Shown here: piece after piece, positions 16,858 through 25,134 of the stretch | Position numbering within the stretch: the first letter of the stretch is position 1 | Layout: every line of letters starts with the position of its first letter | From: Gemmatimonadota bacterium | GTDB lineage: Bacteria; Gemmatimonadota; Gemmatimonadetes; Longimicrobiales; Gaopeijiaceae | Reading direction: 5' to 3' | DNA length: 63,191 nt | Assembly (NCBI GenBank): GCA_016873995.1 | Contig: VGVR01000019.1 | Coordinates: 1 to 63,191, forward strand | Notes under the pieces: model-generated | What the model saw: the letters and a program-made list of their open reading frames with translations, nothing else | Databases searched by the model: none | What the model was told of the DNA's origin: nothing | Position numbers and translations under genes: made by a program

Positions 16858-17817
16858 ATGCGCAACGACCGGATTCTCCTGCTCGCTCTTGCCTCCGCGG
16901 CGCTCGCCGGCTGCGGCGGCCCTGAACCGGAACCATCGGACTCGCAGACTTCAGCTCCCGTGCCCAGCCTGCCCGCCACGATCGTCGCCGAGCGGGGCGG
17001 CTTCATTCCCGAAGGGATCGAGTACGACGGCGCGAGTGGACGCCTCCTGGTGGGTTCCCTTACCGACGGCACGATCTACCAGATCCACCCCGACGGCCGT
17101 CTCACCCCGGCGGTCACCGATCCGGACCTGGTTTCGTCCGTGGGGATCGAGTTCGATGCAGCGCGGAATCGGCTGCTCGTCGCGAACGGGGACTTCGACG
17201 TTTGGCAGGGTGCGAGTCAGGGCAAGGCCATGCTGGGAGCGTACGACCTGGCCACGGGTGCCAGGCTGGCGATGGTCGACCTACAGGCGTCCATTCCGGG
17301 CGCGCCGAGTAACGCCTCCTACTTCGCCAACGACGTGGTCGCCCTTCCCGACGGTAGCGCGTATGTGACCGACACGTTTCAGAACGTGATCTACCGGGTG
17401 AGCGCGGACTACCAGGCCTCCGTGTTCCATCGGTTCGAGCCCATGGAGGGGCTCGGAGTCAACGGAATCGTATACCACGACGCGGGTTATCTGCTCGTCG
17501 CCGGGGGGGCCGTGCTCTTCAAGGTCCCGCTCGCCGACCCCGGTGCGACCAGCCAGGTGACCCTGCCCGAACCCATCGAGGGACAGGACGGCATGGTGTG
17601 GACCTCCGACGGGAGGCTGGCCATCGTCAGCAACTCGCAGAGCCGGGTCGTGGCCCTGAGCAGCGCCGATCAGTGGGCCACGGCGCAGCTCGCGGGCGTG
17701 GCACCGTTCACGGGCCAGGGCACTACGGCGGCTGTGATCGGTGACGATGTCTACGTGGTGCAACCGCACTTCGCCGACCAGGATCCGCCGAGCGTGGTCC
17801 GCGTCAGCTTCCCCTGA
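16858..17817 (+). CDS. SMP-30/NHL-like beta-propeller lipoprotein
   Basis: 319 residues. Lipoprotein signal LLALASAALAGCGG. Six-bladed propeller repeats follow: GFIPEGIEYDGASGRLLVGSLTDGTIYQI, VGIEFDAARNRLLVANGD, ANDVVALPDGSAYVTDTFQNVIYRV, VNGIVYHDAGYLLVAGG, and DGMVWTSDGRLAIVSNSQSRVV. It resembles the SMP-30/gluconolactonase fold, with Glu, Asn and Asp residues at expected ligand positions (PEGIE, FANDVV), but substrate is unknown. Tethered to a membrane facing the periplasm, near other sugar-acid genes, it may be another lactonase or a binding propeller. Confidence 0.8.
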   Translation: MRNDRILLLALASAALAGCGGPEPEPSDSQTSAPVPSLPATIVAERGGFIPEGIEYDGASGRLLVGSLTDGTIYQIHPDGRLTPAVTDPDLVSSVGIEFDAARNRLLVANGDFDVWQGASQGKAMLGAYDLATGARLAMVDLQASIPGAPSNASYFANDVVALPDGSAYVTDTFQNVIYRVSADYQASVFHRFEPMEGLGVNGIVYHDAGYLLVAGGAVLFKVPLADPGATSQVTLPEPIEGQDGMVWTSDGRLAIVSNSQSRVVALSSADQWATAQLAGVAPFTGQGTTAAVIGDDVYVVQPHFADQDPPSVVRVSFP

Positions 17818-17857
17818 ACGCGCGAAGGGTGGCCTCGTCGCCCTCGGCCCGATCGAC

Positions 17858-18202
17858 TTAGATCGCCTCGCCGCCGCGCTGGCCGGTGGAGATCCGGATG
17901 CACTCCTGGAGTTCAGTGACGAAGATCTTCCCGTCACCTACTTCGCCCGATTCGCCGGAGCGCGCCGCCTTCAGGATCGTGTCGATCGTGATCTTCGCGA
18001 AGGCATCGTTCACGGCGATGTCGATCCGCACGCGTGAGATGAGGTTCGGCACGACTTCCTGACCCCGGTAGAGGCCGGACTCGAGGGCTCGGCCGTGGCC
18101 GGTGCAGCGGCTCACGGTGATGCGGGTAATTTCCGCGGCGATCAGCGCTTCGCGCACATCGTCCAGGCGCTCCCCACGGATGATGGCAGTGATCCACTTC
18201 AT
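17858..18202 (-). CDS. P-II family nitrogen regulatory protein lacking the T-loop uridylylation tyrosine
   Basis: 114 residues. P-II signatures: MKWITAIIRGERLDDVREAL at the N terminus, T-loop GRALESGLYRGQEVV, and GDGKIFVTELQECIRISTG near the C terminus (B-loop and C-loop for ATP/ADP). Aligned to E. coli GlnB, the T-loop is two residues shorter and the modified Tyr51 is replaced by Val (YRGQEV versus YRGAEY), so classical uridylylation cannot occur. It sits just downstream of an ammonium transporter gene on the same strand, the standard glnK-amt pairing, so it should gate ammonium uptake by sensing energy and 2-oxoglutarate. Confidence 0.9.
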   Translation of the reverse strand: MKWITAIIRGERLDDVREALIAAEITRITVSRCTGHGRALESGLYRGQEVVPNLISRVRIDIAVNDAFAKITIDTILKAARSGESGEVGDGKIFVTELQECIRISTGQRGGEAI

Positions 18203-18305
18203 CTCGGCAATCTCTCCTTGCTCGGACCGCGTCCAGGAATGGCTCGGGGCCGCATCGTGCGGCCTCGCGACGACCGTTCTCGAACGGCTCCGATGATCGT
18301 GGGCG

Positions 18306-18803
18306 TCAGTTCAGGTTCAGCAGTCCGTACGCGTCTTCGCCGTGGAGCGCATGATCGAGGCCGGCCTTCTCGTCGCGCTCCGGCAAGCGGAAGCCCACGG
18401 TCTTCTGGATGAGTGCGCAGATCGCGAGCGTGCCGACCGCGGCGAGCCCGATCGTCGCCCCAAGCCCCATGAACTGGGTGACGAGCTGGCTCATCACGCT
18501 CCAGTCGGCGCCCTGCGCGGCGCGCCACTCATCCCGCGTAAAGAAGACGAGAAGGAGGACTCCCAGGCCGCTCCCCACTCCGTGGATCCCGAAGCAATCC
18601 AGGCTGTCGTCGTACCCCATTCGTGACTTGGCCTTGAGCGCGGTGTAGCAGGCGAGCGAGGAGACCGCGCCGAGGAGCATGGCCCCCACGGGGTGGACGA
18701 CGCCGGCGGCGGGCGTAATCACCACGAGGCCCGCGAGGATCCCGGATGCGAATCCGAGCGCCGTGGCCTTCCGGAACTGGATCGCCTCGATCGCCATCCA
18801 TAG
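18306..18803 (-). pseudogene. amt: Ammonium transporter (Amt), C-terminal half only
   Basis: From about 18800 leftward the minus strand encodes WMAIEAIQFRKATALGFASGILAGLVVITPAAGVVHP, CFGIHGVGSGLGVLLLVFF, LAAVGTLAICALIQKTVGFRLPERDEKAGLDHALHGEDAYGLLNL, the last transmembrane helices and tail of Amt/MEP/Rh transporters. The first half (signal, helices 1-7, the phenylalanine gate) is missing; the bases to the right belong to the 3' end of a plus-strand gene. The remaining piece would not form a channel. The frame is open further upstream (to 18935) but without Amt similarity. Confidence 0.75.
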
Positions 18804-18808
18804 GGCTC

Positions 18809-18919
18809 TTCTCGTATCAGATCCTGGTGCACGCCCACGCGCGACCGTCGCTGGAGTACCTGCTCGCGCGTGCCAACACCGCGTCGGAGGCGAGACGCGC
18901 CTCGCTCGAGGTGGATTGA
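18809..18919 (+). pseudogene. 3' end of an unidentified plus-strand gene, cut at the Amt junction
   Basis: The frame reads FSYQILVHAHARPSLEYLLARANTASEARRASLEVD and stops at TGA 18917-18919, six bases before the ATG of the next gene. The tight spacing suggests it was the upstream partner in an operon. Its 5' part is absent because the sequence to the left is the Amt gene in the opposite direction. Family not recognised. Confidence 0.4.
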
Positions 18920-18924
18920 AAGCC

Positions 18925-20667
18925 ATGAGACGCAACGAGGGTCTGCTGCTGGCCGCGACCTTCGTGGCCTTCGCGTGGTTCCACCAAGGTGGACAGTGGA
19001 ATCAGAACGCCCGCTTCGCGCTCGTTCGAGCGATCGTCGAGGAAGGGAGCTTCTACATCGACTCCTACCTCGTCTATCTGCCGACGTCGGTGGACGGGGA
19101 CCGCCTTCGGCGTGCCACGATCGAGCGTGGCGAGTTCGAGTTCCAGGGTCGGACCTTCGCGCTCGGCTGGCGACAAGCGAACGGAGACCTCGTCCCGATC
19201 TCAGGGACGGCGAGCGACGGCGCCACGGTGCTCGACGCGGGCATCGTCTCGGTGTCGGGCGACATCTCCTACTTCGACGGGCACTTCCATCCCAACAAGG
19301 CCCCCGGTCCTTCGTTCGCCGCGGTGCCGGCGTACTTCGTCCTCTATCACATCGAGCGCGCGCTGAACCTGGACCCGGACGAGTGGAGGACGCTGACGCT
19401 CAATGCCTGGCTGACCTCCGTGATGACGGTCGGGCTGCTCTCGGCGCTCGGGATCGTGGTGTTCTATCGCCTCGCGCTGCGCGTGTCGCAGGGAGACGAA
19501 CGGGCCGCCGCGATCGCGGCCCTGACGCTGGCGTTCGGGACCATGTTCTTTCCCTACGGCACGATGTTGTTCGAGCACAACCTCATCGCGATGGCGTTGC
19601 TGACCTCCTGGCTTCTCGTCTACCGAGCCAAGGAGACAGCCGGAGACGCCCGCTCGAGTCTGCTGCTCGCGGGCCTCGCCGCGGGTTTCGCGCCGATCAG
19701 CAACTACATCATGGTCGTCCCGGTCCTCATGATCGGCGCGTACGTCCTGAGCACGCGGAAGCCGAACGACTGGCTTTGGCTCGGCCTCGGGCTGCTCGCG
19801 CCGTTCACCCTGATCTGCATCTACAACGCCGTCTGCTTCGGCTCTCCGTTCGCATCGAATTACAGCTAGATGAACCCCGGCTTCGTCGAGCAGGGCGGGG
19901 TGCTCGGAGTCTTCGGCGTTCCGCGTCTCGACGTGTTGGCGAGTATCTTGTTCTCTCCCTTCCGCGGTCTCTTCATCACGTCGCCCGTGCTGATTCTCGG
20001 CGTCGTGGGCCTGGTGGAGCTCTGGCGATCTCGGCGCCTGCGCGCGGACGCGCTTCTCTGCATCGGGATCTGCGTCTTCCTGCTGCTCTTCAACTCCACC
20101 TTCAACGGATGGCACGGAGGATGGGCCGTGCTGCCGCGATATCTCGGGCCGGCCATGCCCTTCCTGGCTCTGCCCATCGTGTTCGCGTACCGCCGGTTGC
20201 CGCGCGGGACCCTCGCTCTCGCCGCGCTATCGACGGCGACCATGTTCGTGATCACGGCGGTGGATCCTCAGGCGCCGGTCGGCATCAGCTCGGTTGCTTC
20301 GGTGCCGGGCCGGCCGCAGTGGACGTACAATCCCGTCACCGAATACGAGCTGCCGCTGATGTTCACGGGGCGCGCCACGCCGCTGCTCGAAGAGGTCGAG
20401 CGACTCGGGGGCGACTCCCGGATGCTCGGGACGGTCAGCGGTCCCGTGTCGGCGAACCGGATCGGCGTGTACGAAGGCGGCTTCTATCAGCGCTTCGGGC
20501 CCGACTCGCCGCAAGCGAGCTGGAACTCGTTCAACGCCGGGGAGCTGGTCGCTCCGAATAGCCTGTGGAGCCTCCTGCCGGTGATGCTCATCTCGGGCGG
20601 GCTCGTCTTCGCTCTGATGCGCCGAACTGCGAACCGCGACACTCCGGTCCCAGGCCCACTCGTGTGA
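18925..20667 (+). pseudogene. Multi-pass membrane protein (glycosyltransferase-39-like), interrupted by an in-frame TAG at 19867-19869
   Basis: A single 581-codon frame from ATG 18925 to TGA 20667 with one amber at codon 315, between FASNYS and MNPGF; both sides are well-formed and in phase. It has about ten hydrophobic helices, including LTSVMTVGLLSALGIVVFYRLAL, LTLAFGTMFFPYGTMLFEHNLIAMALL, the loop PFRGLFITSPVLILG and FNSTFNGWHGGWAVLPRYLGPAMPFLALP, the layout of membrane glycosyltransferase-like proteins that use lipid-linked sugars. Residues 30-120 form a periplasmic loop. The 3' part could be made separately from ATG 19870. A Gln (CAG) or Tyr codon was probably lost. Confidence 0.65.
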
Positions 20668-20818
20668 ATCGCACCGGACCCTTTGCGCGGAGGTGCCGGT
20701 GAACGCCGCGGATCGAGGCGAGCGGCTGTTCAAGGAAGCCTTTCATCCAGCGAGCGCATCGCGCGGCTGCTATCTTGCGGCGGCCAGGTGTGCGCCGCGC
20801 CACGAACAAGGAGCACCG

Positions 20819-21337
20819 ATGACGACCAGAATCCTCGCCGCGATCCTCCTCCTCCATGCGACGGCATCGGCTCTCGCCGCCCAAGGCATTCAAGGCCGCT
20901 GGAAGCTCCTCGCCGGCGAGGACCTGAACGCGGACGGCTCGGTGGGTCGCTACCCGTGGGGGCGTCAGCCGGTCGGCTCGATCGTCGTGCAGGACGGCGG
21001 CTGCTACGTGCAGATCATGTCCAGCGACGTGCCCGAGTTCCCCCGCGGCGATGCGTCGACGGTCGCGCAGATGAGCCAGACCCTGTTCAGCAACTACATC
21101 TCGTATACGGGCCCGTGCACGGTCGACGAGGACGCGGGGAGCGTGACGCTCAAGGTCGAAGCCGCGTGGCGCCCCGACTACGCAGTGGACCAGACGCGGT
21201 ATTTCCGCATCGTCGGCGACACGCTGCTCTTCGGCCCCACCGTGCGGGTACGCACCGATCCACCCTGGGATGCGAGCGCGATCCCCGCGGGGACGTTCAC
21301 GCGGCGGCTCAAGCTGGTGCGGGCGGCGGGGCGGTGA
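20819..21337 (+). CDS. Exported lipocalin-like domain protein
   Basis: 172 residues from ATG 20819 (AAGGAGC upstream), giving a signal peptide ending ALAAQ. The mature part reads GIQGRWKLLAGEDLNADGSVGRYPWGRQPVGSIVVQDGGCYVQIM, TLFSNYISYTGPCTVDEDAGSVTLKVEAAW and RYFRIVGDTLLFGPTV, the layout of the lipocalin-like (lipocalin_5) beta-barrel family, often misread as transport or allene-oxide-cyclase-like proteins. Function unknown. The frame is open upstream to GTG 20693 but that part has no signal and no similarity. Confidence 0.75.
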   Translation: MTTRILAAILLLHATASALAAQGIQGRWKLLAGEDLNADGSVGRYPWGRQPVGSIVVQDGGCYVQIMSSDVPEFPRGDASTVAQMSQTLFSNYISYTGPCTVDEDAGSVTLKVEAAWRPDYAVDQTRYFRIVGDTLLFGPTVRVRTDPPWDASAIPAGTFTRRLKLVRAAGR

Positions 21338-21428
21338 GGTGGGACCCCGCAGCTCCCCCGCGCGCTTTCGTTGCCCCACATGAGTGCACCGCGGCAGAAT
21401 GACTGCGAGTGACGCCGCGGTCTCACCC

Positions 21429-21923
21429 ATGCCCGACCCCCTCGTCCGCATCAAGAAGAAGTCCGACGGGAACGCCGCGCTCAGCTGTGTGCGGGCGGAC
21501 GGCTCGGTCACGTGGCAGCGGCAGGAAGGTCGGCTGGGGCAGTTCTTCCCGCTGCACGACCTCACGCACTACGCCGTGGAGACGGTGCTCGGGCATCGGC
21601 GCGGCTTTTTCGGCCTCGTCGCCGAAGGTTGGGACTTCGACGACTTCGGCGCGCCCTGGCCGAGGGGTCCGCTTCCTCCCGACATGGATCCGAGCGAGGG
21701 CATCGTCGGCTTGCTCGACATGGAGCGGTCCCAGGGGACGAGGCTCACCGTGGCCGAGCTGCGTGAGCGGCCGGGTACGGCGGCGTCGGCCTACGTGGCG
21801 AACCTCACGGACGAGGGCCTCGATGCGGTGCGTGCGCACCGTGCGGAGCTCTTCGCGATGTGGGCAGCGCTGCCGGTGGGCGAGACGCTCGAGCTCGTGT
21901 TCGATCGAGCGTCGCTGCGCTGA
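21429..21923 (+). CDS. Conserved hypothetical protein (MPDPLVRIKKKSDGNAALSC family)
   Basis: 164 residues from ATG 21429. Soluble, no signal peptide. Features: MPDPLVRIKKKSDGNAALSCVRADGSVTWQRQ, HDLTHYAVETVLGHRRGFFGLVAEGWDFDDFG, and a C-terminal helix pair ending PVGETLELVFDRASL. I cannot name the family; the HDLTHYAVE segment is strongly conserved-looking and could hold a functional His pair. A truncated relative of its N terminus lies at 7293, so this gene family has been duplicated in this genome. Confidence 0.65.
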   Translation: MPDPLVRIKKKSDGNAALSCVRADGSVTWQRQEGRLGQFFPLHDLTHYAVETVLGHRRGFFGLVAEGWDFDDFGAPWPRGPLPPDMDPSEGIVGLLDMERSQGTRLTVAELRERPGTAASAYVANLTDEGLDAVRAHRAELFAMWAALPVGETLELVFDRASLR

Positions 21924-21942
21924 CGCCGGCGACGCGCCCTCC

Positions 21943-23091
21943 CTACCTCCCGAACCACCTCTTCGCCCGGCTCGACCCGAAGAGCACTTTCTCCGCGACG
22001 ATCTCCTCGGAGGGCGCTCGGAACGTTCCGGTCGGCTTGGGTCCGGAGAGGAAGTTCACGTCGACGCGCGCCACCTCGCCGTGGCCGAACTCGACGTAGC
22101 ACGAGCCGGCGCCGTCGTAGGGCGGGGGAGGTGCATCCCCGCGGATTTGCGCCATGAGCGACTTGGCGACCACGCGCGCAGAGCCCTCCGCGAACACACC
22201 GGCCTTGGGCGTGCCGACACCGTTCACGTCGCCCACGGCATACACTCCGGGGAAGCGCGTCGCGAGGGTCTTCTTGTCGACCGGGATCCAGCCGTCGGCA
22301 GGCGCGAGCCCGGACTCCGCCACCACCGCCGGCACCTTGTGCACGGGTATGCCGAGGAAGAGCGCGTAGGGCATCTCGGTGCCGTCCTGCAGCACGGCGA
22401 CCTTCCGTGCCCGGTCGAGCGAGCGCACGAGCTGATCCTTCACGAACCCGATGCCGCGCTCCGCGAACGCCGCCAGGATCGCCGCCGACGTGTCGGGGGA
22501 CGGCGGGACGGGCGTGCCGAACGGCATGACGAGCGTGATGTCCGCCGCTCCGCGTCGACCGCGCGCGGTCAGGTAGTCGTGCAGCAGGAACGCGGTCTCG
22601 CTCGGCGCGGGCGGGCACTTGAACGACTTGCCGGTGACGCCGACGATCGCCGTGCCGCGCTCGAAGCGGGGCAGGACGTCGCGCACGACCTGGGCGCCGG
22701 CGACCGAGTAGAACTCGTTCCCGCCCTCCGCGAGCCCGGGCGTTGCCGCGACGTCGTAGTCGGCGCCGAGCGCCACGATGAGGAAGTCGCCCTCGAACGT
22801 GCCGGCATCCGTCACGGCTCGCCGCGCCTCGGGCTCGATGGCGCGAACGGTCGTCTGCACGAACCGCACGCCCGGCTTCACGATGTCCCGGTACATGTGG
22901 CGCACTTCGCCGATCGCCTTCTTGCCGAACATCACGTCCAGCTTGGAGAAGCCGAACACGAACGAGTCGGCCTTGTCGACGAGCACGACGTCGACGCCGT
23001 CGCCGAACGCTTCCGAGAGCCGAGTCGTCAGCTCGAGGCCCCCGAAGCCGGCCCCCAGAACCACCACGCGCGCGCGCTTGGACGCCGTCAT
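21943..23091 (-). CDS. FAD-dependent oxidoreductase of the sulfide:quinone oxidoreductase / type II NADH dehydrogenase-like family
   Basis: 382 residues from ATG 23091 (GGAGAGC upstream). Rossmann FAD-binding motif V-L-GAGFGG at 11-18, VVLVDKADSFVFGFSKLDVMFG, and the C-terminal FAD motif FPGVYAVGDVNGVGTPKAGVFAEGSARVVAKSL. C-terminal segment YDGAGSCYVEFGHGEVARVDVNFLSGPKPTG is typical of SQR-like and flavocytochrome-c-sulfide-dehydrogenase-like proteins. A Cys occurs in the middle domain (GKSFKCPPAPSETAFLL), as in SQR-type enzymes, but the second redox Cys is not obvious, so the substrate may not be sulfide. Confidence 0.82.
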   Translation of the reverse strand: MTASKRARVVVLGAGFGGLELTTRLSEAFGDGVDVVLVDKADSFVFGFSKLDVMFGKKAIGEVRHMYRDIVKPGVRFVQTTVRAIEPEARRAVTDAGTFEGDFLIVALGADYDVAATPGLAEGGNEFYSVAGAQVVRDVLPRFERGTAIVGVTGKSFKCPPAPSETAFLLHDYLTARGRRGAADITLVMPFGTPVPPSPDTSAAILAAFAERGIGFVKDQLVRSLDRARKVAVLQDGTEMPYALFLGIPVHKVPAVVAESGLAPADGWIPVDKKTLATRFPGVYAVGDVNGVGTPKAGVFAEGSARVVAKSLMAQIRGDAPPPPYDGAGSCYVEFGHGEVARVDVNFLSGPKPTGTFRAPSEEIVAEKVLFGSSRAKRWFGR

Positions 23092-23203
23092 ACGCTCTCC
23101 GGTCGGTTGGGGCGGTGCGTGCCGGGCTTCCGGACGCGGGCGACAAGATGAGATCTTGCTCCTCCCCGCGCGACGGGCGGATCCCTCACTGACGAGCCGA
23201 CAC

Positions 23204-23722
23204 ATGACCGAGACCCAACCCGAGCCGTGGCTGCGTGGCCCCGTCCCCGGCGTGCCCGCGCTGTTGCAACCCGCCGCCCACGCGTTCTTGCAGGCGCAAG
23301 AGGATGTCGAGCGGGCCGCTAGGGCCCTGCGCCCCGACGAGCTCTGGCTGGAGCCGGGAGGCGCGGCCTCGGTCGGCTTCCATCTCGCGCACCTCTCCGG
23401 CGCTACCGACCGCCTGCTCACGTACGCGCGTGGCGAGCGGCTCTCGGATGCACAGAAGAAGAAGCTCGCGGCCGAGCGCCCGGAGGCTGCGGCTCGCCCG
23501 ACGCTCGACGCGCTGCTCGCGGAGTGGCGGGCTGCGGTGGCAGACGCGATCGGGCAGCTCGCCGCCATCCCCGAGGAGGCATTGCTGACGTCGCGCTTCG
23601 TCGGCCGCGCTCAGCTCCCCTCGAACGTGCTCGGGCTCGCCTTCCACGCCGCCGAGCACGCGTCGAGGCATACCGGCCAGGTCGTGACCACGTGCAAGAT
23701 CATCGTCGGGAATCGTCGTTGA
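23204..23722 (+). CDS. DinB-superfamily protein (putative metal-dependent transferase/hydrolase)
   Basis: 172 residues. DinB four-helix-bundle pattern with the three-histidine metal site: His in SVGFHLAHLSGATDRLL, and two in LAFHAAEHASRHTGQVVTTCKII. Proteins of this fold include thiol S-transferases (bacillithiol and mycothiol types) and maleylpyruvate isomerase-like enzymes; the substrate is not evident. It is divergent from the flavoprotein gene, with a 112-bp spacer. Confidence 0.8.
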   Translation: MTETQPEPWLRGPVPGVPALLQPAAHAFLQAQEDVERAARALRPDELWLEPGGAASVGFHLAHLSGATDRLLTYARGERLSDAQKKKLAAERPEAAARPTLDALLAEWRAAVADAIGQLAAIPEEALLTSRFVGRAQLPSNVLGLAFHAAEHASRHTGQVVTTCKIIVGNRR

Positions 23723-23723
23723 T

Positions 23724-23813
23724 CCCGAGTCGTCCGTGCCCCAGTCGTCCGCGCCCGAGTCGTCCGTGCCCCAATCGTCCGTCCCCGAGACGTCTGCGCC
23801 CGAGACTCTGCGC
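23724..23813. repeat. 15-bp minisatellite, six units
   Basis: Starting one base after the DinB stop, six 15-bp units follow head to tail: variants of CCCGAGTCGTCCGTG and CCCCAGTCGTCCGCG, alternating in the first four and diverging in the last two. Non-coding; such length-variable tracts arise by replication slippage. Confidence 0.8.
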
Positions 23814-23863
23814 GCCAGGGCTCTCCGCGGAACTCGCCCATGCATCGAGGGTCAGGTGAGCAC

Positions 23864-24205
23864 ATGACCCAAGGCCAGACGATCACCGCGCGGTTGCACG
23901 CGTTCGTGGAAGCGCATCCCTATGGATGGAACCACGAGCAATGGCTCGGCTTGCTCGCCGATCTCGAAACAGAAGGCGTGAGCGTGAGCGAGCACGAGGA
24001 GGTCGGCGCACGGCTGGAGCGCACGCGCCTCGAGTGGGAGCTCGAGCGCCGTTCCGTGCCCGGTCTCGGACCGAAACGCAGGGAAGCGATCGTAAAGCGC
24101 TTCGGCACGCTCTGGCGCCTCCGTCACGCGTCGGTCGAGGACGTTGCGCGCGTGCCGGGCGTCCCGAGGGCGCTCGCCGAGAAGGTCCGCGCCGCGCTGA
24201 ACTGA
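23864..24205 (+). CDS. Helix-hairpin-helix protein (UvrC-tail-like)
   Basis: 113 residues from ATG 23864. The C-terminal half is a tandem HhH domain: RSVPGLGPKRREAIVKRFGTLWRLRHASVEDVARVPGVPRALAEKVRAAL, closely resembling the (HhH)2 tail of UvrC, which binds DNA without sequence preference. The N-terminal half (ARLHAFVEAHPYGWNHEQWLGLLADLETEGV) is helical and not recognised. No nuclease domain is present. It probably binds branched or damaged DNA. The frame can be extended to GTG 23840. Confidence 0.75.
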   Translation: MTQGQTITARLHAFVEAHPYGWNHEQWLGLLADLETEGVSVSEHEEVGARLERTRLEWELERRSVPGLGPKRREAIVKRFGTLWRLRHASVEDVARVPGVPRALAEKVRAALN

Positions 24206-24327
24206 ATCGCGAAGGCCCGCCGCTCACCTGGCGAGGACCGCTCTTCGGCGGCACTTCACACGCCTGGGGCCTCGCGCGAGATTGACGCCTCGAAGTCGTT
24301 CGGAGCCAGCGCTTTTCGCCTTCTGCC

Positions 24328-25071
24328 ATGTCGCAGGATTCGGCCAAGATCCCCTACCTACCCGAGCCCATCGCGGGTCTCGAGCGTCTCGCTCTGAACC
24401 TCTGGTGGCGGTGGGACCGCCGCGCGCGGCTCCTCTTCCGCACCATCGATCCCACGATCTGGTCGGCGACGCGCCACAACCCGGTCGCGACGCTCCGCAT
24501 GGTGGATCCGAACCGGTTGGCGCAGCTGTCGCGGGACAAGGAGTTCCTCGCCGACTACCGCACGGTCATGGCCACACTCGATCGCGCGCTCGACAGGAAT
24601 GCCGGCTGGTTCCCCGAGACGTATCCCGAGCTTGCCGGCACCTGCTTCGCGTACTTCTGCGCCGAGTACGCGCCGCTCCACAGTTGGTCCAACGACGACT
24701 TCGATGCCGAGACCGCGATCGGGGAGCTGGCCACCGTCGCGCTTCGCGCGACCGGCCCGGTCGCCTTGGAGAAGACGCTCGGCTTCTCGGAGGCTGGCGA
24801 GGTCGAGGTGACGTACCGCTGGGATCCTGCGGCTCTACCGAGCGACGCCTGGTTCGCGCCGGAGCTCTCGCTCGCGCTGGACCCGGGCGTGACGTTCGAG
24901 CCGGCACCGGCGGCCGTCTGGCGCCACGACATCGTCACCATGAGCAAGCGCGAATCGGGCCTCGAGGAGACGGTGCAGGGGGTGTCGATCACACCGCTCT
25001 GGCCGGCGAGCCTAGGGCGGGCGAGTCTCGCCCTGGGATCCCGTCCGGGCCATGCGGTGGGTCGCGCGTAG
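24328..25071 (+). CDS. In-frame chimaera: alpha-glucan phosphorylase N terminus joined to a GH57-type DUF1926 C terminus
   Basis: 247 residues. Residues 1-113 (IPYLPEPIAGLERLALNLWWRWDRRARLLFRTIDPTIW, ATRHNPVATLRMVD, TCFAYFCAEY) are the N-terminal DUF3417 domain and the start of the phosphorylase catalytic domain. From about residue 119 the sequence becomes the DUF1926 C-terminal domain of GH57 alpha-amylase/4-alpha-glucanotransferases: LEKTLGFSEAGEVEVTYRWDPAALPSDAWFAPELSLAL and ETVQGVSITPLWPASLG. Neither catalytic centre (phosphorylase PLP-Lys, GH57 Glu/Asp) remains. Two adjacent glycogen genes appear fused by one large deletion with its junction near 24664-24690, or by misassembly. Confidence 0.7.
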   Translation: MSQDSAKIPYLPEPIAGLERLALNLWWRWDRRARLLFRTIDPTIWSATRHNPVATLRMVDPNRLAQLSRDKEFLADYRTVMATLDRALDRNAGWFPETYPELAGTCFAYFCAEYAPLHSWSNDDFDAETAIGELATVALRATGPVALEKTLGFSEAGEVEVTYRWDPAALPSDAWFAPELSLALDPGVTFEPAPAAVWRHDIVTMSKRESGLEETVQGVSITPLWPASLGRASLALGSRPGHAVGRA

Positions 25072-25118
25072 GGCCCCTGGGATCGGTCGCCAACCGGCAG
25101 GCTCCGCAGCGCAACCGC

Positions 25119-25134
25119 TACGTCAATTGACGTA
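25119..25134. promoter_or_regulatory. Perfect 16-bp palindrome, candidate operator
   Basis: TACGTCAATTGACGTA is a perfect palindrome in a GC-rich region, 63 bases before the ATG at 25197. It looks like a dimeric repressor site. Confidence 0.5.

Noticed and set aside
3040..19869. Genome-wide reassignment of TAG
   Set aside because: Many intact genes in the window end normally at TAG with no homologous sequence beyond, so TAG is still a stop; only two local cases need explanation.
23724..23813. CRISPR array
   Set aside because: Units are 15 bp with no spacers; it is a simple minisatellite. No cas genes in the window.
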